Origin: Zavarzinia aquatilis
GTDB taxonomy: Bacteria > Pseudomonadota > Alphaproteobacteria > Zavarziniales > Zavarziniaceae
Length of the DNA stretch: 64,000 nucleotides
NCBI RefSeq assembly: GCF_003173035.1
Contig: NZ_QGLE01000002.1
Span: forward strand, 434,001-498,000
Direction of reading: 5' to 3'
Shown here: piece by piece, positions 50,806 to 60,611 of the stretch
Position numbering within the stretch: position 1 is the first letter of the stretch
Layout of the letters: each line of letters begins with the position of its first letter
The notes under the pieces: generated by a model
Told to the model about the DNA's origin: nothing
What the model saw: only the letters and a program-made list of their open reading frames with translations
The model's database searches: none
Program-made: the position numbers and the translations under genes

Positions 50806-52578
50806 TCAGAACTGACGGGTTACGCGCATGAACACTTCGTCGGCATAATCGACGGTCGAAATGGCGTTCTTGTTGTTGTCCTCCGCCGCGAAGAGCGTGG
50901 CGTAGAGATCGACCTGCCAGTCGGTGTCCGGCTTCCATTTGACGCCCGGCTGGAACATGGCTCCGCCCTGAAGGTCATAAAGCGCGGTCAGATCGAAGCG
51001 CCATTCCAATGTCTCGGACGGTTGCTGGATCGCGACGGCGAGGGCGTTAAAGCCGCCGTCGATACCGGTCGAGGCCTGCGAGGCGGTTCCGCCGTAACCA
51101 TCGAGGGGCCGGCCCAGAAGATCACTCGCCGATTTGTGCAGATACTGGAAGACGATATAGGTCGCCGGGAAATCCTCGCTGAAGCGATGGTATTTCTCGA
51201 ACACGAGGGCGAAGGCGAGTTCATCCTTCTTCAGGAAATCCTGCGACAGGTCGGGACTGGTGAAGGTCTTGTCCGGCGTATAGGTCAGCTCGAAGCGACC
51301 GATCAGCTGATCGAGCAGCGTGTCGGGCTCGCCGCTGAAGATGTAGTTCGCGCCGAAGCCGAAGACGTTCTCGTAAGGATAGAGCCGCTCGATATGGCCC
51401 CGCGTGCCGCCCATCAGCATGAACAATGTGTCGAGCGAGCGGCCGACCTGCGCGAAATCGTCGGTCTGGGTGATCCCGAGGGAGCCGGCAAGCGCCCCCG
51501 CCGCCGCGAAATCGCCCAGCGCCGCATTGAATGCGCCGACGCCTGAAAGCCGCACCATGCCCGCATAGTCGAACCATTCGGTCGCCGAATAGACGCCATT
51601 GGCGCCATCGACCTCGAACGGTGTCTGGGCCAGGATCGCCCCCGTGCCCGCTAGGCCGGCGATATCCTTGTTCACCCCCGAGGCGGTCCAGCGATAGGCA
51701 CCGTCGGGATTACGCCGGCTGGTCGCCATGAACTGCAGCCCGAGGTCATCGAACTGCGCCCGCAGGCGACCGCCGACATTCCAGCTGCCATCGACCTGGG
51801 AATAGCGATCGTGAACGGTGAACTGATCGGGGATCGCGTTGTAGGGCGTGGAGGGATTAGGCACCACGGAAGGCGAGAATTGCTGAACGAAGGCATCGAC
51901 CTCCCACACCGGGTCGATCTGCCACGACGTGCGGAGGGCGGGCGACGACACCCGCTTGTCCGAGAATTCCTCGGCCGCCGGATCGAAGATCAGATGGCGC
52001 CGGAGATCGAGGCCGCTGGGAACGTCGAGCACCCGGAAGAACAGGGCCTCGCCCCAGGCGATCTGCTGGTTGCCCAGGCGAAAGAACAGCGGCCCGGTCG
52101 AATAATCGACATAGGCCGCCGGCAAATCGACCATATAGTCCTTGCCCGAGACCTCGAGCAGCGTGCCCCGCTCGCCACCGCGGACCGGCGTCTCGAAAAA
52201 GCTCGTATCGCCGTTGTCATCGTAGACATTCCAGTCGTAATAGCCCCGCAGCGTGGCATGGAACTTCAGCGACGGATCGAACACAGCATCGAGGTTCACC
52301 TCGAGCCGGCTGGCGAAGAGATTGAAGTCGTTTTCGGCCGAACGGGTCGGGCGGGTGACCGAATTGCCGATCGGGATCAGCGGATCGGTCGCGACGGCAA
52401 CCCCATTGTAGGGATTGCCCGCGGTGTTGAACGGATTCTCCCGATCGTCGACCTTGACCGCAACCTCCTGGCGAACGAAGCCTGAAATGGAAATATCGAC
52501 AGCGCCGGCAGGCGCCGACATCAGCAGGACGGGTGCAACACCAAGAGATGCAACCATCCGGTTTCGAGTAAAGGACAT
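50806..52578 (-). CDS. DUF1302 outer-membrane-type protein (copy b)
   Basis: A 590-residue homologue of copy a. It has a Sec signal about residues 1-26 (ending SAPAGA), the start VDISISGFVRQEVAVKVDDRENPFNTAGNPYNG parallel to copy a, the shared GNQQIAWGEALFFRVLDVPSGLDLRRH and the C-terminal RVTRQF with aromatic end, as expected of a beta-barrel. It is downstream of the alcohol dehydrogenase gene on the same strand, 113 bp apart, with a hairpin between them. No DUF1329 partner is adjacent. Confidence 0.85.
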   Translation of the reverse strand: MSFTRNRMVASLGVAPVLLMSAPAGAVDISISGFVRQEVAVKVDDRENPFNTAGNPYNGVAVATDPLIPIGNSVTRPTRSAENDFNLFASRLEVNLDAVFDPSLKFHATLRGYYDWNVYDDNGDTSFFETPVRGGERGTLLEVSGKDYMVDLPAAYVDYSTGPLFFRLGNQQIAWGEALFFRVLDVPSGLDLRRHLIFDPAAEEFSDKRVSSPALRTSWQIDPVWEVDAFVQQFSPSVVPNPSTPYNAIPDQFTVHDRYSQVDGSWNVGGRLRAQFDDLGLQFMATSRRNPDGAYRWTASGVNKDIAGLAGTGAILAQTPFEVDGANGVYSATEWFDYAGMVRLSGVGAFNAALGDFAAAGALAGSLGITQTDDFAQVGRSLDTLFMLMGGTRGHIERLYPYENVFGFGANYIFSGEPDTLLDQLIGRFELTYTPDKTFTSPDLSQDFLKKDELAFALVFEKYHRFSEDFPATYIVFQYLHKSASDLLGRPLDGYGGTASQASTGIDGGFNALAVAIQQPSETLEWRFDLTALYDLQGGAMFQPGVKWKPDTDWQVDLYATLFAAEDNNKNAISTVDYADEVFMRVTRQF

Positions 52579-52668
52579 CGTGATTTTCCCTTATGCGTGT
52601 TTTTGTTTTTTTGGACGCACGAACCCGGCCGCCGCCGATGGTCCGACGGCGGGCGGGACGTTTCATTC

Positions 52669-52686
52669 ACGGGCGAAAACGCCCGT
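52669..52686. terminator. Small hairpin after the alcohol dehydrogenase gene
   Basis: ACGGGCG and CGCCCGT pair around AAAA, 6 bp past the dehydrogenase stop. No T run follows on the minus strand, so it is at most an mRNA-processing or attenuating stem. A second GCCGCCG/CGGCGG stem follows at about 52629-52652. Confidence 0.35.
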
Positions 52687-52691
52687 AGAAA

Positions 52692-53846
52692 TCAGATCAC
52701 GAGGACGGGCTTGATCGCACGGCCGGCAACCGTGTCGTCGAAAGCCTCGTTGATGTCCTCGAACCTGTAACGCTTGACGAGGCGGTCGAACGGCAACCTG
52801 CCCTCGAGGTAATAGTTGACGAGCTGAGGAATGAAGACCTCGGGATCGCTGTCGCCTTCGGTATAGGCCTTGACCCCGGCGCCGCGCACCAGCATGTCCA
52901 TGATGTTGACGGGCAGCATGGCGTCCGGCGGCGGCATCCCGACGAAGCCGAGCTGGCCATTGGGCAGCAGGGTCTGGAAGGCATTGCCGATGACGGCCGG
53001 AATGCCGGTCGTGTCGAGCGCGTGGGTGACGCCGCCCGGCCCCGCCGCCTTCACCGCCGCGACCACATCTTCGACGCCGCGCGGGTCGACGACGGCCGTC
53101 GCGCCGAGTTCGAGCGCGAGGTCGCGCCGCGCCGCATTGGGCTCGACCACGACGACATGGCTCGCTTCGGCGATCCGCGCCGCCATCACGGCGCTGAGGC
53201 CGACCGCGCCGGCGCCGAAGATCGCGACGGCATCGCCACGGCCGACCTTCAGCGAATTCAGGATGGAGCCGGCACCGGTCTGGATGCCGCAGCCGAGCGG
53301 GCCGAGAATCTCGAGCGGCGCCTGCTTCGGCACGACGACAGTGTTGCGCTCCCGCGCGATCAGATGGGTTGCGAAGGACGACTGACCGAAGAAGCGGGCA
53401 TTCACCGCCTCGCCACCGCCCCGGCTCATCGGGGTGCTGCCATCGCCCGGGCGCACGGCGCCAAAATTGGACGCCATGAAATTATAGCAATAGGACGGCG
53501 CGGAGCGCGCGCAATTGGGACAGGCGCCGCAGGAATCGAAACTCATCACGACATGATCGCCGGGACGGACATGGGTAACACCGCTGCCCACCGCCTCGAC
53601 GATGCCCGCGCCTTCATGACCGAGCACGACGGGCATGGGCATCGGAAAGTCGCCACGGCAGACGACATCGGTGTGGCAGACTCCGACGCCGACGACGCGC
53701 ACCAGGATCTCGTCCCGGCGCGGCTTCTGCAGGCTGACATCCTCGATGGTGAACGTGCCACCGGGCGAAGACAGCACGGCCGCCCGGCCGGCCACGACTC
53801 CGCGCTCGGCGCCCGGGGACTCCCGGAGCGCATCTGCAATAGACAT
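52692..53846 (-). CDS. Zinc-dependent aryl-alcohol-type dehydrogenase
   Basis: A 384-residue medium-chain zinc alcohol dehydrogenase of the benzyl/aryl-alcohol (XylB/AreB) type. Catalytic zinc ligands sit in GVCHTDVVCRG and GHEGAGIVEAVG; the structural zinc segment is DSCGACPNCARSAPSYC. The NAD fold is VAIFGAGAVGLSAVMAA, near residue 205. It oxidises the alcohol from a hydroxylase such as that at 25328, though the gene lies 25 kb away. It is divergent from the AlkS-like regulator across 310 bp and is followed by DUF1302 copy b, so it may be that regulator's target. Confidence 0.9.
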   Translation of the reverse strand: MSIADALRESPGAERGVVAGRAAVLSSPGGTFTIEDVSLQKPRRDEILVRVVGVGVCHTDVVCRGDFPMPMPVVLGHEGAGIVEAVGSGVTHVRPGDHVVMSFDSCGACPNCARSAPSYCYNFMASNFGAVRPGDGSTPMSRGGGEAVNARFFGQSSFATHLIARERNTVVVPKQAPLEILGPLGCGIQTGAGSILNSLKVGRGDAVAIFGAGAVGLSAVMAARIAEASHVVVVEPNAARRDLALELGATAVVDPRGVEDVVAAVKAAGPGGVTHALDTTGIPAVIGNAFQTLLPNGQLGFVGMPPPDAMLPVNIMDMLVRGAGVKAYTEGDSDPEVFIPQLVNYYLEGRLPFDRLVKRYRFEDINEAFDDTVAGRAIKPVLVI

Positions 53847-54064
53847 GTTTTTCCTCCCTTGATCGAGCGGCACGCAACAAGCAGACGACCGCCGTCGATT
53901 CACTCCGGAGGCAAATGTCCGGCCCCTTCGGCCGGGCTGTCGCCTGACGAAAGGTTTGGCCGTCTCCGATACGGGGCAAATTTAGCCGCCAACCCGAGGC
54001 AATTTTCTGGAACGGCTGACGATCCACGGCAGCGCGGCAGACATAAAAGTGATATGTTTTGAAT

Positions 54065-54082
54065 TCTTTCTGAAGAGAAAGA
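54065..54082. promoter_or_regulatory. Dyad in the alcohol dehydrogenase / LuxR divergent region
   Basis: TCTTTCT and AGAAAGA arms surround GAAG in an AT-rich patch of the 310-bp gap (53847-54156), 75 bp before the regulator start. It may be an operator for that regulator. The rest of the gap shows no clear gene. Confidence 0.4.
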
Positions 54083-54156
54083 GCACAACCGGATAGCCAC
54101 GGCATTGCGACCATAAAAACGGCGACCGGAAACTGGGGGGTAAGGAGGATGCACCC

Positions 54157-56994
54157 ATGCGAGGACAATCGCGTCTGGCTGAACACGCGGCAACGCAACA
54201 ATCGCGCCCCTGCACGACGGACAACCGGCGGTCGTCGATGAGCGAGGTCACGGCGGAGGCGAGCGGCGCCCGCTCGATAGACGAGAATTCATTCATCGGC
54301 GCCGGCCGCTTCGAGCCGCCCCGATACGCCTTCACGCTTGCACCGACGCGCGTCATGCAATCTTTCGAGGCGGCGGGGCCGTTGCCGAAGGTAACGACCA
54401 TCGTTGCGCCGACGGGTTATGGCAAGACCGTGCTGATGACCCAGATCCATCGTCTGGCGACCGCGAGCGGCGCGCGCACCTTCTGGCTCGGCATCGACGA
54501 TCGCGAAGCCGATCTGCCGATGATCCTGACCCTGGTCGAACATGCGATCGGCCTGTCCCGCCTGGACCTGAACAGCGCGTCGATCGAGGACCCGCGCGGC
54601 AGTCTTCCCCACCGGGTCGACCGGATGATCGCGCATCTCGCCCGGCTGCCGGGCGAGGTCGTGATCTTCATCGACAACATCAACAGTTGCAGCGACCCTG
54701 GCCTTTCGCTCCTGCTCGACGCGCTGACCTTCCGCACCCCGAACACGGTGAAATTCTGCGTGACCTCGACGGACCCGGTGCCCTTCGATTCCGGGCGGGC
54801 CCGGATCGAAATGAAGCTGCGCCGGATCACCGTCTCGGAACTCGGCTTCGACTTCAGCACCACGGCCGCCATGCTGCGCGCCTCCGGTCTCGATCACCTG
54901 AGCAACGAGCATATCGCCACCGTCGTCTCCAAAACCGAGGGCTGGCCGGCCGCGATCCGCCTGATCCAGCTGATCCTGAGCAACGAGGGCGACAACACGG
55001 AAGGCCTCGAGCATTTCTCGGGCGCCGACGCCGATCTGGCCGCGCTGTTGTCGCGGCGCCTGATCGCCAGTTTCGATCCCGATCTGGTCGATTTCCTGCA
55101 TGACATCGCCGAATTGCGCGGCTTCTCCGTCGAGCTGGCGGCGGCGGCGACCGGCAACCCGCGGGCGGCGCATTGGGTTCGTTTCCTCGTCGAGCGGAAC
55201 GTGCTGATTGTCCCGCTCGACCGGGGCCAGACCTGGTTCCGTTTCCACAGCCTGTTCCGGCAGTTCCTGCTCGCCGATGCCGCCGGCCGTCAGACACCGG
55301 AGCGGCGCCGGCAGGTTCTGCTCGCCGCCACCGAATGGCTGCGTGCCAAGGGCGATCGCGCCTATGCCCTCGAACTCGCGCTGGCGGCGCCGCTGCCCGA
55401 ACAGGCTTCCGCCATTCTCGAGCAGCTGGCCCGCCCGATGGTGCGCGACCGCGGCGACCTTTCGACCTTCACCCAATGGGTGGAACAGGCCAAGACCCTG
55501 GGCGCGACCCTCGGCCTCGACACGCTGCTCTGGTACGCCTGGGCCCTTGCCTTCAATCGCCATTACGAGCGGGCGGGTGTAACGCTCGACGAGCTGGCGG
55601 GCCGTATCCGCGAGGTGGCGCCGGACGACGACGGCAAGGGGCCGCTGTGGTCGCCCCACCGCATGGCGCAGATCATCTTCAACTTCCACCTCGACCGCAT
55701 GGACGCGGTCCGGGCCGAGGCGCCGGGCTGGCTGGCCGATTACCCGGATGCGGGAACGTTCGACTTCGCCGCGGTCGCCGGCGCCTATGCCATCGCCAGC
55801 GCGATCATGCATGATTTCCAGACCGCGCGGCGCGCCCTCCGGCTCGCGCAGGATTCGATCATCCGGGTCAGAAGCGATTACGGCCTGTCCTGGGTCGCCT
55901 CGGTCAGCGCCATCGTCGAGTTGATGCAGGGCGATCCCATCGAGGCCGAACGTAATCTGCGCGATGCCGAGGAACAGGTACGCTCCAACATCGGCGATTC
56001 GGCGGCCATCGTCTCCGTCCTCACCCTCGGCCGGGCCCGGGCGGCGGCGGACACCGGACGCATCACCGAGGCGGTCGAGATGGTCCGTCAGGCCATCGAA
56101 CAGGGCATCAACGAGGGCATCCTCGACACCGCCTGGTTCGGCATCGAAGTCGCGCTGCAATGCCCCGACAGCGGCGAGGACCAGCGCAACATCGAGGTGC
56201 TGCAATCCATGGCGCGGCGCTATGCCCGGCGCCTGCCGTTCCTGGTCGAACTGGCCCTGATCCGCTGCGCGCTGCGCCATGGCCGCACCGCCGACGCCAT
56301 GGACAAGGCGGAAGCCCTGTCGATCTGGTCACGCCCCGCCGGCTTCCATCCGGAAGCCCTGACCGGGTTTTCGGCCATGGAGCGGTCGGCCGCGACACTC
56401 GCCGGCATCGACCTGCTGATGGCCGCCGGTTCGCTGAGGGAAGCGGAAACCCTGATCGAGCAGGAACTGAGGAGCGCCCAGGATACCGGTCGGCGCCGCG
56501 ACCAGATCGAGCTGCATCTGCTGCAGACAGCCTTCATGCTGCGTTCCGACAATCAGGACGGGGCGATCAAGGCCCTGGCGCGGGCTGTGGTCACCGCCTC
56601 GAAACGCCATCTCATGCGTTCCTTCCTTGAACAGCGGGATCTCGTCGTTCAGGTCATCCAGTCGACCCCGATGAAGAAGTTCGGCCTGACCCTGCCGGCC
56701 GATCTCGCCTTCTTCGCCAAGATCTGCGATGCCCTCGGTGTCAGCCCGGCGGCATCCCGGCCACAGACGGCGGATAACGACGGCTATATCGTCGAGGCCC
56801 CCACCCCGCGCGAAATCGAGTTGCTGCAATTGCTCGATTCCGGTCTCGACAACAGCCAGATCGCCTCGCGCCTGTCGCTGTCGGTGCCGACGGTCAAATG
56901 GCACCTCTACAACATCTACTCGAAACTCGGCGTCAAGAACCGTGCCGGCGCCCTGGCCAAGGCCCGGGCCCTGCGCGTCCTGCACCGCCAATAG
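54157..56994 (+). CDS. LuxR-family ATP-binding regulator of the MalT/AlkS (LAL) type
   Basis: A 945-residue regulator. An ATPase with Walker A APTGYGKT (residues 84-91) follows a low-complexity N-terminus; a long helical repeat/TPR-like middle and a C-terminal LuxR helix-turn-helix (about residues 875-940: TPREIELLQLLDSGLDNSQIASRL, VPTVKWHLYNIYSKLGV) complete it. Large LAL proteins include MalT and AlkS, the alkane regulator. The start at 54157 has a strong AAGGAGG 9 bp upstream. It is divergent from the alcohol dehydrogenase gene, which fits an AlkS-like control of hydrocarbon oxidation, but the effector is unknown. Confidence 0.9.
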   Translation: MRGQSRLAEHAATQQSRPCTTDNRRSSMSEVTAEASGARSIDENSFIGAGRFEPPRYAFTLAPTRVMQSFEAAGPLPKVTTIVAPTGYGKTVLMTQIHRLATASGARTFWLGIDDREADLPMILTLVEHAIGLSRLDLNSASIEDPRGSLPHRVDRMIAHLARLPGEVVIFIDNINSCSDPGLSLLLDALTFRTPNTVKFCVTSTDPVPFDSGRARIEMKLRRITVSELGFDFSTTAAMLRASGLDHLSNEHIATVVSKTEGWPAAIRLIQLILSNEGDNTEGLEHFSGADADLAALLSRRLIASFDPDLVDFLHDIAELRGFSVELAAAATGNPRAAHWVRFLVERNVLIVPLDRGQTWFRFHSLFRQFLLADAAGRQTPERRRQVLLAATEWLRAKGDRAYALELALAAPLPEQASAILEQLARPMVRDRGDLSTFTQWVEQAKTLGATLGLDTLLWYAWALAFNRHYERAGVTLDELAGRIREVAPDDDGKGPLWSPHRMAQIIFNFHLDRMDAVRAEAPGWLADYPDAGTFDFAAVAGAYAIASAIMHDFQTARRALRLAQDSIIRVRSDYGLSWVASVSAIVELMQGDPIEAERNLRDAEEQVRSNIGDSAAIVSVLTLGRARAAADTGRITEAVEMVRQAIEQGINEGILDTAWFGIEVALQCPDSGEDQRNIEVLQSMARRYARRLPFLVELALIRCALRHGRTADAMDKAEALSIWSRPAGFHPEALTGFSAMERSAATLAGIDLLMAAGSLREAETLIEQELRSAQDTGRRRDQIELHLLQTAFMLRSDNQDGAIKALARAVVTASKRHLMRSFLEQRDLVVQVIQSTPMKKFGLTLPADLAFFAKICDALGVSPAASRPQTADNDGYIVEAPTPREIELLQLLDSGLDNSQIASRLSLSVPTVKWHLYNIYSKLGVKNRAGALAKARALRVLHRQ

Positions 56995-56997
56995 AGC

Positions 56998-57031
56998 AGA
57001 AAAAAAGCCGGCGGTCCCAGGGACCGCCGGC
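56998..57031 (-). terminator. Terminator of the DUF1302-DUF1329 copy c operon
   Basis: GCCGGCGGTCC and GGACCGCCGGC pair perfectly around CAG; on the minus strand the stem is followed by seven T (with one other base near). It lies 27 bp past the DUF1329 stop. The plus-strand LuxR gene ends just beside it and may share the stem. Confidence 0.8.
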
Positions 57032-57057
57032 CAGTGACCTCCTTCGCCGACCGGGGC

Positions 57058-58416
57058 TCAGTCGGCGATACGCCGGAGGTTCGACGGCGTGTAGAAATCG
57101 TCATCTGCACGCCAGTCGAATTTGATCTCGTAAGGCTCGTTGTTGTTCATGCCGAAGGCGATGTAGCGATCGCCCAGCAGGTCGTAGAGCGTCTCGACGC
57201 AGTAGAACGGCACCGTCGCCTCGGTATACTGGAGCAGATGCGCCTCGGAGACGCGCCACAACTCGCCTCTTCCGTCGTAATGCTCGCCCCCAACGATCGA
57301 CCAGCTGTCCTCGTCGAGATAATAGGTGCGCCGGGCATAGAGATGGCGCATCCCTTCCTTCAGCGTCGCCTCGACCACCCAGACCCGATGCAACTCATAG
57401 CGTAGCAGCTCCGGATTGAGATGGTTGGGCTTCAGAATATCGGTATAGGGAATACCCCGGGCATCGAGACGATTGGCGTTATAGGGAATATAGACTTCGC
57501 GCTTGCCGAGCAGCTTCCAGTCGTAGCGGTCGAGACCGCCGTTGAACATTTCGTAATTGTCGTTGGTGCGGGCACCGTCCGAGCCGATGCCCGGATTGTC
57601 ATAGCCGATTTCCGGCGCCCGCATCACCCGTCGCGCACCGGCGTTGTACATCCAGGCCTGACGCGGCTGACGCACCGGGTTCAGCCGGTCAATGCCGAGC
57701 AATGTGGTGCCGGAAAGCTGCTGCGGCTGCAGGATCTTCTGCACGATCTTCAGCACGATATCGGCATTATCCGGGGTCTCGGGCGTGCCCGAGCGGAAGG
57801 TCAGCAGATCGTGATAGATCATCGGCGTGAAGCCGCCGTCGCGCTTGACCACAGCCTGGATCACCCGGCGGTCGAAGGCCTGGCCGCGATAGCGCACGAG
57901 ATGGTTCCAGATCGCTTCCTGACCGGTCTTCGGAATGGGAAAGGGCACCGTCGACAAGCCGAGGTTGGACAGACCGTAACCGCCGTCCTCCAGCTCGACC
58001 TTGGTCGCCTGTTCCTTGATCCGCTGATAGACCTCGGGCGGCAGGGCCGCCGTCCGGTGCGTCGGATAGACGTTCATGTAGAATGTGTCGCCATAACGCT
58101 TCAGCAGCGCGATCTGGCCCGGCGTCAACCTGTCCTTGTATGTCTCGACATTCGCCGCCCGGATGGTGAAGAGCGGCTTTTCGTTCGGGAAGGGATCGGG
58201 CCGCGAAATGCCGGGCACGACACCGGGCAACATTCCGGTCAGGCCGCCGTCCCAGGCCGGAATGCTACCGTCAGCATTACCCGCCTTTTCGGCGCCGAGC
58301 GGCGTCAGATCCTGACCGAGGCGCGCCGCCTCCGCTTCCGTGATCTTGGCGAGGGCCGGACCACTGCCGGCCATGAGCGCGACCAGCGCCGCGCCCAAGA
58401 GAGTTTTCCTGTTCAC
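57058..58416 (-). CDS. DUF1329 protein, Sec-exported (copy c)
   Basis: A 452-residue DUF1329 protein. The GTG start at 58416 has GGAGG 9 bp upstream; the leader MNRKTLLGAALVALMAGSGPALA is a Sec signal cleaved after ALA (residue 23), unlike the Tat leaders of copies a and b. Family segments ITEAEAARLGQDLTPLGAEKAGN and GGEHYDGRGELWRV are present. It is 19 bp downstream of DUF1302 copy c and ends at a strong terminator. More typical of the family than copies a and b. Confidence 0.87.
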   Translation of the reverse strand: MNRKTLLGAALVALMAGSGPALAKITEAEAARLGQDLTPLGAEKAGNADGSIPAWDGGLTGMLPGVVPGISRPDPFPNEKPLFTIRAANVETYKDRLTPGQIALLKRYGDTFYMNVYPTHRTAALPPEVYQRIKEQATKVELEDGGYGLSNLGLSTVPFPIPKTGQEAIWNHLVRYRGQAFDRRVIQAVVKRDGGFTPMIYHDLLTFRSGTPETPDNADIVLKIVQKILQPQQLSGTTLLGIDRLNPVRQPRQAWMYNAGARRVMRAPEIGYDNPGIGSDGARTNDNYEMFNGGLDRYDWKLLGKREVYIPYNANRLDARGIPYTDILKPNHLNPELLRYELHRVWVVEATLKEGMRHLYARRTYYLDEDSWSIVGGEHYDGRGELWRVSEAHLLQYTEATVPFYCVETLYDLLGDRYIAFGMNNNEPYEIKFDWRADDDFYTPSNLRRIAD

Positions 58417-58435
58417 GCTTGCAATCCTCCCCAAC

Positions 58436-60211
58436 TCAGAACCGGGCCGTCGCGTTGATCGACACGAAATCGCGATCTTTGCCATAGTTGTAATCGCCGC
58501 CCATGAAGCGGACGTAGGACGTGCCGAAGCCGTAACCGCCGCTCTCGAAATCGACACCAACGCCGAGCGCCATGCGCCCCTCGACATAAGTGCTGTCGGA
58601 CGCGGTGCCGGTGACGTCATGAGCCCAGGACACGAAGGGTTTCATGTTCCAGCCGAACACAGCATCCGGATAGTCGAGTACCCCGCGCGCGCGGTAACCC
58701 CAGGAGAAATCGGTGACGTAACCATCATCAGCGCATTTCTTCGCGGTCGTCTCGACGCAGGTTCCGGTGCGGTTGTAGAGACCGTAAACCGCCGTGCGGC
58801 CATAGCGCCGGTCGCCCGGCAGGCCTTCGAGCGCCTCGAAGCCGACTTCGCCGATCAGCGTGATGCCGGCGGCGCCAAGCGCGGGCGGCAGCAGCTTGAA
58901 GGCCGCGACCTGCGCGCGATATTGCTCCGCCTCGTCGTAACCATGGAACAGCTCGCCCGAGCCGACCTTGACAGCGGAGGACAGCGGCGACTGGGCCGAG
59001 GCGCCGCCGCTGCGGAAGGCGGCGAGCAGGTGATTGGCGTTCAGCTGCACCGGCATATCCGGCCGGAAGGACGCCTCGCCGAAGACGGAAACGCCGCCAA
59101 GCACGGTCGAGAAACCGACGCCGAACAGATTGATGTCCTCGGGGAACTCGATCACATAGCGGAAGTTGCCGCCGAGCGGATCGCCGACGATGAAGGAGGA
59201 GGCCCCATTGGCCGGGGTCGAGTTGTAGACGCTGATATAGGGCGCCCGGCTGTGGTAGCGCATGTAGTAGGTCGAAAATTCGACATCGAGTTCGGCCGCG
59301 TAGTAACGCAGGGCGAAACCGAACTGGCCGTCGTCGCGCGCCTCGATATCGGCGCCGCGCTTGGCGACATTGCCGACCGTGATGCCGGTCAGATCGTCCT
59401 GCGCGGCGCTGAGGGTGAACAGGGTGCAGCCCCGCGCGACCGCGTCGACGGTCGAGAAATAGGTGCCGCAGCCGTCAATGACCGTGGGCGCCCATTTCAG
59501 CTGGTAGAAGGCCTCGAGCGAGAGATCGCCGGTGAGGCCGAGGTTGCCATAGACCATCTCGACCGGCAGCAGGCCTTCCTTCAGCTCGGCGCCCGGCCGG
59601 CGGAAGGCGGAAACGTCGATCGGATTGATCGAATTGATGCCGCCGCCAATGAACAGGCCCTCGCCCCAGCTCACCACCTGGCGGCCGAGGCGAAGCTCGA
59701 GCGGCCGGTCCGCGACATCGACCTTGCCCCGGACATAGGCATCCATCAGCGAGATGCCCTTGAACTTCGCGAGGTCGTCGAAGGTCGCGTCGCTGAGCGG
59801 CCGCCCGGCGGCATAGCCGTTGACGAGATTGCCGTGCCGGCGGTCGCCCGAATCCAGTTCGTGGTCGTACCAGGCCTTGGCACTGATCGTGCCGCCGAAG
59901 TCGCCGTAATCGACCTTCAGTTCGCTGAAGATTTTGTAGACGTTGGAGACGACGTCGCCCTTCTTGAAGTTCAGCGACGGATCGTCATAGGCGCTGGTCG
60001 ACGAGAAGCCGCCCGGCATGTTGCCCGCGGCGACGAATTCCGTGCTGGGATCTTCCGCGCGGATCAGCACGCCCGCGCTGATCACCGTCGAAAAGGTGAT
60101 GTCGGCACCGGCGGCCTGGAATTCGACCGCCCCGGCCGGCGACGCGACAAGCTGCCCGCAGGCGCAAAGCACGGCCACCGACAGGACGGATGTCCTGAAG
60201 TACGATTGCAT
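58436..60211 (-). CDS. DUF1302 outer-membrane-type protein (copy c)
   Basis: A 591-residue DUF1302 protein with a Sec signal to about residue 28 (ASPAGA), VEFQAAGADITFSTVISAGV in the mature start and a C-terminal FVSINATARF, a barrel-type end. It has the family's GRQVVSWGEGLFIGGGINSINPID, differing from copies a/b at GNQQIAWGEA. Followed by DUF1329 copy c. The diverged sequence suggests a different substrate from copies a and b. Confidence 0.86.
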   Translation of the reverse strand: MQSYFRTSVLSVAVLCACGQLVASPAGAVEFQAAGADITFSTVISAGVLIRAEDPSTEFVAAGNMPGGFSSTSAYDDPSLNFKKGDVVSNVYKIFSELKVDYGDFGGTISAKAWYDHELDSGDRRHGNLVNGYAAGRPLSDATFDDLAKFKGISLMDAYVRGKVDVADRPLELRLGRQVVSWGEGLFIGGGINSINPIDVSAFRRPGAELKEGLLPVEMVYGNLGLTGDLSLEAFYQLKWAPTVIDGCGTYFSTVDAVARGCTLFTLSAAQDDLTGITVGNVAKRGADIEARDDGQFGFALRYYAAELDVEFSTYYMRYHSRAPYISVYNSTPANGASSFIVGDPLGGNFRYVIEFPEDINLFGVGFSTVLGGVSVFGEASFRPDMPVQLNANHLLAAFRSGGASAQSPLSSAVKVGSGELFHGYDEAEQYRAQVAAFKLLPPALGAAGITLIGEVGFEALEGLPGDRRYGRTAVYGLYNRTGTCVETTAKKCADDGYVTDFSWGYRARGVLDYPDAVFGWNMKPFVSWAHDVTGTASDSTYVEGRMALGVGVDFESGGYGFGTSYVRFMGGDYNYGKDRDFVSINATARF

Positions 60212-60275
60212 CGCTAGTCCTCCCTGTCGGCCCGAAGGCCACCCCCAGCCGGGCGGTTGAACTCCGCCGGCAATT

Positions 60276-60297
60276 GTACGCTTTGTTTTGGTACGCT
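60276..60297. repeat. GTACGCT direct repeats in the divergent promoter before copy c
   Basis: GTACGCT occurs at 60276-60282 and again at 60291-60297, 15 bp apart on the same strand, in the 400-bp gap 60212-60611. The second continues as GTACGCTACC, a partly symmetric element. This resembles the first half of GTACGCATACGAAC seen at 37880 and 63084. A further AT-rich block with TTTAAAC repeats at 60545-60600 probably holds the promoter of the next gene. Confidence 0.4.
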
Positions 60298-60611
60298 ACC
60301 GCACTATTAATATGGACACTAGCTCACTTCCGCAGATCGAAGCAAGTGCCCATCGAAAGTATTGGCTACATTCCCTTTCCCTCTGCATCCTGGCCCCGGC
60401 GGGCGTATGCCATGGCCCGAGGCGGCCCGCCCGGAGATCAGGATCCACCACCCACGACCGGGATTTTAATGCGCATGTGCACTAAATACAGGAGGCCAGG
60501 GGCCATCCCCGCCAAGGATCGGTCGCGGGATCACTGTCTTCCGTATTTAAACAACATACAAGCCGTTTAAACTGTTTTTATTAAAATAAACATCCCCACC
60601 ACGAGGAAACC

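Noticed and set aside
60568-60575. GTTTAAAC palindrome in the promoter region before the MDR gene
   Set aside because: An eight-base palindrome in an AT-rich promoter is unremarkable, and nothing ties it to a regulator.
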